This document shows positions 11,155 through 20,400 of a stretch of DNA of 38,279 nt, piece by piece (position 1 is the stretch's first letter; the number at the start of each line of letters is the position of its first letter). The stretch covers positions 1-38,279 of the forward strand of contig JACOSX010000028.1 of NCBI GenBank assembly GCA_016178625.1. Reading direction: 5' to 3'. Under the pieces are notes generated by a model. It worked only from the letters and a program-made list of their open reading frames with translations. It did not search any database and was not told the DNA's origin. Position numbers and translations under genes: made by a program. This DNA is from Ignavibacteria bacterium. Its GTDB lineage: Bacteria; Bacteroidota; Ignavibacteria; UBA10030; SZUA-254.

Positions 11155-12057
11155 ATGGAAAAACATCAAGTTCACGTTGTCAATCAAACAATGCACCATC
11201 ACGTTCTTAATCGTTCCATAGCAGTTGTAGGCTCTGGTAACATGGGAACGGCATTGATGAAAGGAATCATCAATGCAAAATTGACTACGCCCGAAAAAAT
11301 CGTTGCGTGTGGGATTCACCTTGGTAAACTTCAAAATCTTTCAGCTCAATGGAATATCGGACACACGCTGAATCCTCTAGAGGCCGTCGAAACATCGGAG
11401 ATTGTGTTGCTTTGTGTCAAGCCCCAGACTGTGCCGAAGGTTCTCGATCAGATCAAGGGTTCTCTGCACGAACGGCACGTATTGATTTCCATCGCCGCCG
11501 GCATGAAGATTGAGTACTTTCAGAAACGCATCGGAAAAAATTTGCCGGTGGTGCGCGCCATGCCCAACATCGCTTCCACAGTGGATGAAGGGGCAACAGC
11601 GCTTTCCTTTGGTGCATGTGTTTCCGAGGAACAGCAGCGCATTGCAATCTCCATTTTCGAGGCGGTCGGTGAAGTGGTTGTCGTCGCAGAGGAACAGCTT
11701 GATGCAGTCACCGGCCTGAGCGGCAGCGGTCCCGCATACATTTATATGGTGATCGAAGCACTGATCGATGGAGGTGTGAAGATGGGATTATCTCGAGAGA
11801 TCTCAACGAGATTGGCAGTCCAAACCGTTCTTGGCTCAGCGAAGCTTGTGAAAACATCAGGCTTACATCCAGCAATTTTGCGAGATCAAGTCACTACTCC
11901 CGCGGGAACCGCTATTAATGCAATTCATGAGCTTGAGTCACACGGATTACGTTCGATGTTAATTAACGCGGTAGCCACAGCGACACGCCGCTCTGAAGAA
12001 ATCAGTCAGTCTTTCAGCAAACCAAACTATCAGAATGACAAGGCAGGGGATTCGTAA
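11155..12057 (+). CDS. proC: Pyrroline-5-carboxylate reductase
   Basis: 300 aa; IAVVGSGNMGTALMKGI Rossmann motif, RAMPNIASTVDEGATAL, GLSGSGPAYIYMVIEALIDGGVKMGL, TTPAGTAINAIHELE. Confidence 0.93.
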   Translation: MEKHQVHVVNQTMHHHVLNRSIAVVGSGNMGTALMKGIINAKLTTPEKIVACGIHLGKLQNLSAQWNIGHTLNPLEAVETSEIVLLCVKPQTVPKVLDQIKGSLHERHVLISIAAGMKIEYFQKRIGKNLPVVRAMPNIASTVDEGATALSFGACVSEEQQRIAISIFEAVGEVVVVAEEQLDAVTGLSGSGPAYIYMVIEALIDGGVKMGLSREISTRLAVQTVLGSAKLVKTSGLHPAILRDQVTTPAGTAINAIHELESHGLRSMLINAVATATRRSEEISQSFSKPNYQNDKAGDS

Positions 12058-13624
12058 AACGATGGACACGATCGTCCACATCTATGACACAACATTACGA
12101 GATGGTACTCAACGGGAGGGGATATCACTCTCGTGCGACGATAAATTGAAGATTGCCCGTAAGCTCGATGACCTCGGTGTGGATTTCATCGAAGGTGGCT
12201 GGCCCGGCTCGAATCCAAAGGATGAGGAATTTTTCAGACGAGCGCAACACCTTAAGTTACACCACGCTGTCATCACAGCATTTGGATCGACGTGTCGCGT
12301 CAACGGCAATCCAAAAGACGACCCCAATATCAAGGCGTTGCTTGATGCCAACACAAGCGTTTGTACTATTGTCGGCAAAACCTCCATGTTACATGTTACC
12401 GACGTCCTGCGCACGACGGCTGGTGAAAACTTGAGGATTATCGAACAGAGTATTGCCTATCTCGTACAGCACGGTCGCCGTGTGTTCTACGACGCCGAAC
12501 ACTACTTCGATGGTTATAAGCTCGATACGGAGTATGCTTTGGAGACGCTACGAGCCGCTCATCGTGGTGGTGCCGAAATCAGCATCTTGTGCGATACGAA
12601 CGGCGGTGCAATGCCTTGGGAGGTTGAGGAGATCGTTTGTGCCACGAGAGATGAATTGGATATGTCGTTGGGGATTCACACGCACAATGATGGTGAATGT
12701 GCGGTTGCCAATGCTCTTGCCGCAGTGAGAAAAGGGTGTGTGCAGGTTCAGGGAACGATCAATGGTTATGGAGAACGCTGCGGTAATGCAAATCTTATTT
12801 CTGTTATCTGTAATCTTCAACTGAAGATGGGATACAAATGTTTGCCCGAAACTGGTCTTCAGCATCTCACGGAATTAGCACACCTTATCGCAGAGGTGGC
12901 AAATCTCGCTCCCGATGAACACATGGCGTATGTTGGTAATTCTGCGTTTGCGCATAAAGGTGGTATCCACGTTGCAGCCATTCGGCGTAACCCGAATTCT
13001 TACCAGCATATCGATCCACACATTGTCGGTAACAAGACGCGGGTTGTTGTTTCGGAATTATCAGGCAGAGGAAATCTTCTGAGCAAAGCCGAGGAGTTTG
13101 AGTTGGAAGTCCATGCCGAAGAAGATCTCGCCCATGTGCTCGATGAGATCAAGGCGCTCGAAGCGAAAGGCGGTTCCTTCGAAGCCGCAGAAGCCTCCGT
13201 GGCGATGATGCTTAAACGGTTGCAGAAAGAGTACAAGCCACCATTTGAGCTGGTGGACCTCACGGTGAATGTTGAACACCGGCAGGGACGCGGTATCTTT
13301 GCCGAAGCTACAGTGAAGGTGAAGGTGAATGGCGAGGTAATCCACACTGTCGCAGAAGGTGTTGGTCCGGTTCACGCTCTGGACAGTGCATTGAGGAAAG
13401 CCCTCGTGCCAGTCTATCCGGCTCTCCAGGAATTCCAGCTTGCTGATTATAAGGTCCGTATTCTCGACGGGGACAATGGCACAGCAGCTACCACTCGCGT
13501 CCTTATCGACACCCAGAACGGAACAAAGCGCTGGAGTACCGTTGGCGCAAGTGCAAACATCATCGAAGCAAGTTGGTATGCACTGGCTGATAGCATAGAG
13601 TACGGATTAACGTTAACAGATTAA
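12035..13624 (+). CDS. cimA: (R)-citramalate synthase
   Basis: HIYDTTLRDGTQREGISLSCDDKLKIARKLDDLGVDFIEGGWPGSNPKD, HTHNDGECAVANALAAVRKGCVQVQGTINGYGERCGN. CimA-type rather than LeuA-type. Likely start is ATG 12062. Confidence 0.93.
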   Translation: MTRQGIRKTMDTIVHIYDTTLRDGTQREGISLSCDDKLKIARKLDDLGVDFIEGGWPGSNPKDEEFFRRAQHLKLHHAVITAFGSTCRVNGNPKDDPNIKALLDANTSVCTIVGKTSMLHVTDVLRTTAGENLRIIEQSIAYLVQHGRRVFYDAEHYFDGYKLDTEYALETLRAAHRGGAEISILCDTNGGAMPWEVEEIVCATRDELDMSLGIHTHNDGECAVANALAAVRKGCVQVQGTINGYGERCGNANLISVICNLQLKMGYKCLPETGLQHLTELAHLIAEVANLAPDEHMAYVGNSAFAHKGGIHVAAIRRNPNSYQHIDPHIVGNKTRVVVSELSGRGNLLSKAEEFELEVHAEEDLAHVLDEIKALEAKGGSFEAAEASVAMMLKRLQKEYKPPFELVDLTVNVEHRQGRGIFAEATVKVKVNGEVIHTVAEGVGPVHALDSALRKALVPVYPALQEFQLADYKVRILDGDNGTAATTRVLIDTQNGTKRWSTVGASANIIEASWYALADSIEYGLTLTD

Positions 13625-13651
13625 TTATTCAATACATTTTCGAAACATGAA

Positions 13652-14722
13652 ATGAAATCAACGATCGTAGTTCTTCCCGGCGATGGCATTGGTCCCGAGG
13701 TCACTGAAGAAGCAGTGCGCGTATTGCAGGATGTTGGTTCAAAGTTCGGTCACGAATTTACATTCACTGACTATCTGATTGGGGGGCGCTCCATCGATAG
13801 GTTCGGTACTGCGCTCACCGCGGAAACTCTCGCCGCATGTAAAGCCTCAGACGCGGTTCTACTCGGCGCCGTCGGTGGACCCAAGTGGGATGATCCTCAC
13901 GCGAAGGTTCGTCCGGAACAGGGGCTTCTCGCTCTCCGAAAAGAGTTAGGGTTGTATGCCAATCTCCGCCCGGTGAAACCATTCCCTGTCTTGGTGAATG
14001 TATCACCGCTAAAACCTGAGAAACTTAAATTTGTCGATCTCATCGTTGTTCGTGAGCTTACGGGAGGATTATATTTCGGCAAGCCTCGCGGGCGTGATCG
14101 TGTAAATGGCTTCGTCCGCGCAGTGGATACGATGGAATACTATGATTACGAAATCAAACGTGTTGTCGAGTTTGCTTTCAAACTTGCAAAGAGTCGCCGT
14201 AAGAAAGTGACGTCAGTTGATAAGGCAAACGTGCTCGAGACTTCGCGGCTTTGGCGGCAAACGGCCGTAGCTGTTGCTTCTGGACATGTAGACGTTCTTC
14301 TGGAACACATGCTGGTCGATACTGCGTCCGTGCGTCTGATTACCTCCCCCTCCAGCTTTGATGTGGTCGTGACAGAGAATATGTTTGGTGATATTCTTAC
14401 CGATGAAGTGTCGGTATTAACGGGATCGATGGGAATGCTTCCGTCCGCATCACTTGGTGATAACGGACCCGGCGTTTATGAACCTGTTCACGGTTCGGCG
14501 CCTGATATTGCCGGAAAAGGAATTGCTAATCCCATTGGAGCAATACTCAGTGCGGCGATGCTGTTGCGCTATTCACTGCATCTCGAGCGAGAGTCTGTTG
14601 CGATCGAAACAGCGGTTGATCAGGCGGTTACCAATACTCTGCGCCCCATGGATCTCGGCGGCAGACTGAATACTCGACAGATGACGGATAGAATTATCGC
14701 ACATATAGTATCAAATCAATGA
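13652..14722 (+). CDS. leuB: 3-isopropylmalate dehydrogenase
   Basis: 356 aa; LPGDGIGPEVTEEA, VRELTGGLYFGKPRG, SVDKANVLETSRLWRQTA, EPVHGSAPDIAGKGIANPIG. Confidence 0.96.
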   Translation: MKSTIVVLPGDGIGPEVTEEAVRVLQDVGSKFGHEFTFTDYLIGGRSIDRFGTALTAETLAACKASDAVLLGAVGGPKWDDPHAKVRPEQGLLALRKELGLYANLRPVKPFPVLVNVSPLKPEKLKFVDLIVVRELTGGLYFGKPRGRDRVNGFVRAVDTMEYYDYEIKRVVEFAFKLAKSRRKKVTSVDKANVLETSRLWRQTAVAVASGHVDVLLEHMLVDTASVRLITSPSSFDVVVTENMFGDILTDEVSVLTGSMGMLPSASLGDNGPGVYEPVHGSAPDIAGKGIANPIGAILSAAMLLRYSLHLERESVAIETAVDQAVTNTLRPMDLGGRLNTRQMTDRIIAHIVSNQ

Positions 14723-15693
14723 AGGAACCGTGTATGGGAATGACATCGAAATATATCTGGATGAATGGTGAATTGGTAGAATTCGAAAAGGCTACAGTCC
14801 ATTTTTTAACCCCGGCATTACACTATGGCATTGGTGTCTTTGAGGGAATCCGCTGCTATGCCACCGATGATGGTCCGGCAGTGTTTCGGCTGGAAGATCA
14901 TGTCAATCGATTGATCAACTCTGCAAAGGTCTTGGGGTTCACCAACCTCTTGTACAGTGCGGAAGAGATTGCCGATGCAATCAAGCTTACTGTGGCAGTA
15001 AATGAATTCACCGAGTGTTATATCCGTCCCTTGATCCATTTAAGCGGTGGTGGCTGGAACCTCAATGTCGATGGAGGAAAAGCAGATGTGGGGATTGCTG
15101 TATGGGAATGGTCGAATTATTTGGGTGCCGATGCCTTGCAGTACGGCGTTCGTGCAAACATTGCCTCCTTCACGCGTCATCATCCTAACGTCATGATGAC
15201 GAAAGCGAAGATTTGTGGAAACTATGCGAACAGTTTTCTTGCAAAAACGGAATCTCTACGGTTAGGATTTGATGAAGCTATTCTTCTTGATCCTCAAGGA
15301 TACGTTGCAGAATGTACGGGTGAGAATCTTTTTATTGTGCAGAACAAGAAAATCTACACACCGAATCTTGCCCCTGTACTGGAAGGAATTACGCGCCACT
15401 CGCTTATCGCACTTGCCGGTGACCTCGGCTATGAGGTCACCGAAACGCTCATCTCACGCGATCAATTGTACACGGCTGATGAAGTGTTTGTCTGTGGTAC
15501 CGCAGCAGAATGTATTGCATTGCGGGAGATCGATTTTCGCGTGATCGGGAGCGGAAACATGGGACCGGTTACGAAGGAACTTCAGCAGGCGTTTCAATTG
15601 GCGATTCACGGCAAGCACCCTCGTTCGGCAGAGTGGCTCGACTATGTGAATGTTGCCGAGTCGCTTCCACTGCGCAGGGCAGCTTCAGCCTAA
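14719..15693 (+). CDS. ilvE: Branched-chain amino acid aminotransferase
   Basis: 324 aa fold-IV PLP enzyme; ALHYGIGVFEGIRCY, KICGNYANSFLAKTESLRLGFDEAILLDPQGYVAECTGENLFIV. Confidence 0.95.
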   Translation: MKEPCMGMTSKYIWMNGELVEFEKATVHFLTPALHYGIGVFEGIRCYATDDGPAVFRLEDHVNRLINSAKVLGFTNLLYSAEEIADAIKLTVAVNEFTECYIRPLIHLSGGGWNLNVDGGKADVGIAVWEWSNYLGADALQYGVRANIASFTRHHPNVMMTKAKICGNYANSFLAKTESLRLGFDEAILLDPQGYVAECTGENLFIVQNKKIYTPNLAPVLEGITRHSLIALAGDLGYEVTETLISRDQLYTADEVFVCGTAAECIALREIDFRVIGSGNMGPVTKELQQAFQLAIHGKHPRSAEWLDYVNVAESLPLRRAASA

Positions 15694-15741
15694 GTCACTT
15701 ACACACGAACTCTCAGTTCAACAGAAAGGGAATGCACAGCT

Positions 15742-16800
15742 ATGGCACTAATCGATTTTGGCGGTATCAAAGAGGAAGTAATCACTCGAGAAGAATTTCC
15801 GCTTGTGAAGGCGCAGCGGGTTTTGGAAAACGAAATCGTCGCAATTCTTGGATACGGTCCTCAAGGGCAGGGACAATCGTTAAACCTGCGTGACAACGGA
15901 ATTAATGTGATCGTCTATCAGCGAAAAGGAGGAAAAGGATGGAGTGATGCGATTCACGATGGTTGGGTAGAAGGCAAAAATCTTTACTCAGAAATTGATG
16001 AGGTGATGCAACAAGCATCCATCGTTCAATACCTGCTTTCGGATGCCGGGCAGAAGGAGCAATGGCACACGGTGAAAAAGAATCTGAGGAAAGGTCAGGC
16101 ATTGCACTTCTCTCACGGCTTCTCGGTTGTTTTCAAAGAACAAACGGGCGTCATCCCACCGCCGGATGTTGATGTGATCCTTGTAGCGCCGAAAGGTGCA
16201 GGACGAACCGTACGATCAAACTATCTTACAGGCAGTGGTATCAATGCGAGCTACGCAGTCTATCAGGATGCTACCGGTAGAGCCCACCAGCGTGCCGTTG
16301 CACTTGGGATTGCAATAGGTTCGGGGTATCTGTTTGCGACGACCTTCGAAAGAGAAGTATATAGTGACCTTACAGGCGAGCGCGGTGTGCTCATGGGAGC
16401 GATCGCAGGGGTCATGAAGGCTCAGTATGATACGCTTCGAGCAATGGGTCATTCGCCGAGTGAAGCGTTCAACGAGACTGTTGAAGAAGCAACACAGAGT
16501 TTGTACCCCTTGATCGGTAAGAACGGTATGGATTGGATGTTCGCCTCATGCAGCACCACAGCGCAGCGAGGCGCACTTGATTGGTCCAAGCGCTTTGAAA
16601 CCGCCGTGAAGCCTCTGTTTGAATTGCTCTACCGGAATGTGCAGGAAGGATTGGAAACGAAGCGTGTCTTGGATGCCTGTGGTGTACCTGATTACCGCGC
16701 GAAACTTCAGAAAGAATTGGATGAGTGGAAAAACTCTGAAATGTGGCGCGCCGGGGCTGTCGTTCGGTCGTTGCGACCGGAGAATCAAAAAAATGACTGA
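15742..16800 (+). CDS. ilvC: Ketol-acid reductoisomerase
   Basis: 352 aa; ILGYGPQGQGQSLNLRDNG, VILVAPKGAGRTVRSNY, EVYSDLTGERGVLMGAIAGVM. Confidence 0.95.
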   Translation: MALIDFGGIKEEVITREEFPLVKAQRVLENEIVAILGYGPQGQGQSLNLRDNGINVIVYQRKGGKGWSDAIHDGWVEGKNLYSEIDEVMQQASIVQYLLSDAGQKEQWHTVKKNLRKGQALHFSHGFSVVFKEQTGVIPPPDVDVILVAPKGAGRTVRSNYLTGSGINASYAVYQDATGRAHQRAVALGIAIGSGYLFATTFEREVYSDLTGERGVLMGAIAGVMKAQYDTLRAMGHSPSEAFNETVEEATQSLYPLIGKNGMDWMFASCSTTAQRGALDWSKRFETAVKPLFELLYRNVQEGLETKRVLDACGVPDYRAKLQKELDEWKNSEMWRAGAVVRSLRPENQKND

Positions 16801-16869
16801 CCGTCAACAATGAACACGAAGATGTTACCTCAATTATTCTCTTAATCATTTACATAGCAAGGAGATGAT

Positions 16870-17118
16870 ATGTCGATCCAGTCTAACAATGTTCATCATG
16901 CCTCTGTCCAGGATGTTGAACTATTGCTGGAACAAGAGAAGAAAGCAGTGGAAACATATTGGCACGAGGCTGCTCACATCGAAGATCCAGCACTGAAAAC
17001 ACTTTTTAAGAGACTTGCAGAACTTCGCGCACGATGTTGCGCCGAACTCGAATCGCATATGACCGAGGCAAAATCTCAAAACGTGATCGTTGGGCAAATT
17101 AATGAGATGTTCTGGTAA
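16870..17118 (+). CDS. Small helical protein, possibly ferritin/rubrerythrin-like half domain
   Basis: 82 aa ATG ORF with RBS (aaggagatgat). EQEKKAVETYWHEAAHIEDPALKTLFKRLAELRARCCAELESHM resembles one helical hairpin of rubrerythrin-like domains. Confidence 0.6.
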   Translation: MSIQSNNVHHASVQDVELLLEQEKKAVETYWHEAAHIEDPALKTLFKRLAELRARCCAELESHMTEAKSQNVIVGQINEMFW

Positions 17119-17145
17119 TATAAGAACGGCAAGAGAGGCTCACTG

Positions 17146-17382
17146 ATGAACGGAAATGCGTGCTCTGTAGATTTATGCCGGGGATCAAGTGTCGCCCGAG
17201 GGTTATGTTGGAAACATTACGTGCGGTGGCGTCGCCATGGCGATGCGCTTTTCACTAAACGTGGCTACAGAATGCCATATCACTGCCGCCGCTGTGGAAC
17301 AACAACGCCGAGTTCCTTTTACGCCTATTACAAAAGTATCTGCAAGGTTTGTCGAAAACTGAGAATCCTCCAGAAGGATTGA
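17146..17382 (+). CDS. Small protein with two candidate zinc-binding modules
   Basis: 78 aa; C-x4-C-x9-C-x2-H (CSVDLCRGSSVARGLCWKH) followed by YVRWRRHGDAL, then C-x2-C...C-x2-C (CRRC...CKVC). Resembles the zinc-finger-like N-terminus of some phage HNH proteins. Confidence 0.6.
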   Translation: MNGNACSVDLCRGSSVARGLCWKHYVRWRRHGDALFTKRGYRMPYHCRRCGTTTPSSFYAYYKSICKVCRKLRILQKD

Positions 17383-17444
17383 AGGGTTTCGAAAGGGGCA
17401 ATTGCGGAAAATTAAGGATTCGATAATAATCAGCGATGTGAAGT

Positions 17445-20400
17445 ATGGAATTCTTTGATCGCGAAGAACGATCGAGTTGCGGCGTTGGGTTTGTCGCAAA
17501 CAGAAAATGTGAATACAGTCATTCCATTTTGCAGGAAACGCTTCGGGCATTGCGCTGTATGGAGCACCGTGGTGCCTGCGGTGCTGATGGTCTCACCGGC
17601 GATGGCGCCGGGGTCATGACGGATATTCCGTTCGAGCTTTTCGGTTACAAGAAACGCGAGGTTGCCGTTGCTACGCTGTTCATGCCGCGCGATCCGTTAC
17701 GCATGAAGCAATCGCTGGATGTTTTTGAATCTACCTTCGCCCTGTACGAACTGGAGGTTGTTGACTATCGCGAAATACCTGTGAACGTGTCCGTCCTCGG
17801 CGAGGAAGCGTTGCATACCATGCCGGCGATGAGACATGCAATCATCCGCCGACCTAAACACTGTCGAACCGATGCTTCATTCGACAAAGTGTTGCATGCT
17901 GCTAAGCAGCGAGTTCGCACGAAACAATCACAGCACGGCATTAACAAAGAATTCTTCTTCACTTCTCTCTCTGCCAACACCATCGTTTACAAAGGGCTCA
18001 CGCGCGCAGAGGTGACCGATCAATTCTACCTTGATTTACAAAATCCTAACTTCAAAACTCGGTTTGCGATGTTCCATCGGCGTTACAGCACCAACACACG
18101 AACCTCGTGGGACAAAGCGCAGCCATTTCGATTAATCGGCCACAACGGTGAGATCAACACTATCGAAGGCAATCGCTCGTGGGCGCTATCAAGGGAAAAA
18201 TCACTCGGTCTCCCACCTGATCAGCTTCTCACACACACAGGCATCAGCGATTCGGGTAGTCTGAACGAGATGGTTGAAGCGCTCATGAATCGCAGCAGTA
18301 TCCCGCAGATTGAAGATATTCTTGCCATCATGATGCCGCCGGCGTTCGGGCAGAATGATTTCTACAAGTTTTGGAGCCGTGCAATGGAGCCATGGGATGG
18401 ACCGGCGATCATTTTGTATTCCGACGGGAATACTGTCGGGGCACGGCTTGACCGCAATGGCTTCCGTCCCGCTCGCTGGGCACTTACTGAAGACACGTTC
18501 TATCTTTCTTCTGAAGCTGGCGCGTTTGCAATTGACGACGCAGCAATCCTTCGAAAGGGAATTCTCCATGGAGGTACCGGTGTCAAGGTAGATTTGAAAA
18601 ATGGTAGGGTTCACTTCCGCGATCCAGGTCTCTCGCGTGAAAATAGGGATGCAAAATTTGATCCGCGGACAATTCCTATCACATCATATCCTCTTGAGGG
18701 TGAAGAGCATGTCTCTGTTTTCAGGAAGAATCTGTTCACAATCACACAGGAGGAACTTGGGCGCGTTCTCTATACCATGATCGCTGAAGGCAAGGAGCCG
18801 ATCGGATCCATGGGTGACACCGCCCGACCGAATGTGTTCTCTTCCGAACCCCGCCCGTTCTTCGATTACTTCTACCAGAACTTCGCTCAGGTCACCAACC
18901 CTCCGCTTGATTACATGCGGGAAAAAAATGTCACTGATATGCGTGTGTTTCTTGGACGGAAGCCCAACATCTTTTTTGCCAAAGATCTGATCCCGCTTGA
19001 GCCAGCCATCGAAGTTCCGAGTCCTGTCTTGAGTCTTGGGCAAATGAAATTCATTGAAGACTTGCAGACGAAGCGCCCGTCGGAATCGCACATTATCCCT
19101 AAGGTCTTCAGCATGACATTCAAGCGGTGCGAAGGCGTGATAGGATTTCGTGCGAGCATCGATCGGCTACGGGCGGATGTATTGAAAGCGGTTGAAGACG
19201 GGACCACCGTTATTATCCTCAGTGATAAACATGCTGACTACGAGAACCCGCCAATCCCGAGTTTGATTGCGTTACGGGCAGTTGTGCGGGTGCTCAATAA
19301 TTCCGGTCTGCGATTCAACGCGTCTATTGTCATATATTCGGGCGAAGTGCGTACGCCTCATCATGTTGCAGCGTTGGTAAGTTTTGGGGCTTCTGCCGTA
19401 TGCCCATACCTTGCACTTGAAATTGCACGCAACGATACGCATGAAAGCTTCAAACATCTCACACGAGACCAGAGAGAACAGAATCTTATCAATGCACTTG
19501 AAGCAGGGCTGCTCAAGATTATGTCAAAGTGTGGTATTTCTGTCGTGCAAGGTTACATGAGCTCGAAGCTGTTTACTGCTGTTGGTTTGGGAAACGAATT
19601 GATGGACGATTTCTTTCCCGGCAGGAAGACACCCCTTGGTGGCATCGGATATGAGGAATTAGCTGAAGATATTTTATGGAAAACAGGATTGGCAAAACTC
19701 CCTGAATATTCAAACAAACTCATCAACACATATCAATTCCGCGAGAATGTCAAAGGAAACGCCGGTGAGAAACACTCAATCACGAGCGAACGGGCGAGGG
19801 TTGTTCACAAGATTGTCAGAACTGAGCGCACTCCTGAAGAAACGGTCGCAACCTATAAACAATACGTGCACCTCGGTGATGAAGCGGAGCCCGTCAATAT
19901 ACGGCACCTGTTTAACCTGAAACAGGCTGAAAAGTCACTTCCGATTGAACAAGTACAGTCACGCGAGAAGATTTTGAAGCAGTTTGGTTCAGGGGCAATG
20001 TCGTTCGGAGCCATCAGTGCCGAAGCGCAACGCGACATTATTTTGGCAATGAGAGAACTTGGCGGACGAAGCAATAGCGGCGAGGGCGGCGAGAATCCAT
20101 ACTACTTCACGCATGGTATCACCGCATCGACAAAGCAGGTTGCCTCGGCGCGGTTTGGTGTAACGGCTGAGTATCTCATTTCGGGAAGAGAGCTACAAAT
20201 TAAGATTGCTCAAGGCGCAAAACCGGGTGAGGGTGGACAGCTCATGAGTGTAAAAGTAAATCCCGACATCGCGCGTGCGCGCCATTCTTACCCCCATGTA
20301 GACCTTATCTCGCCGCCGCCGCTCCACGATATTTACAGCATCGAGGATTTGAAAGAACTGATCTACGAGCTGAAGCAGGTCAATCCGGGCGCGGAGGTTA

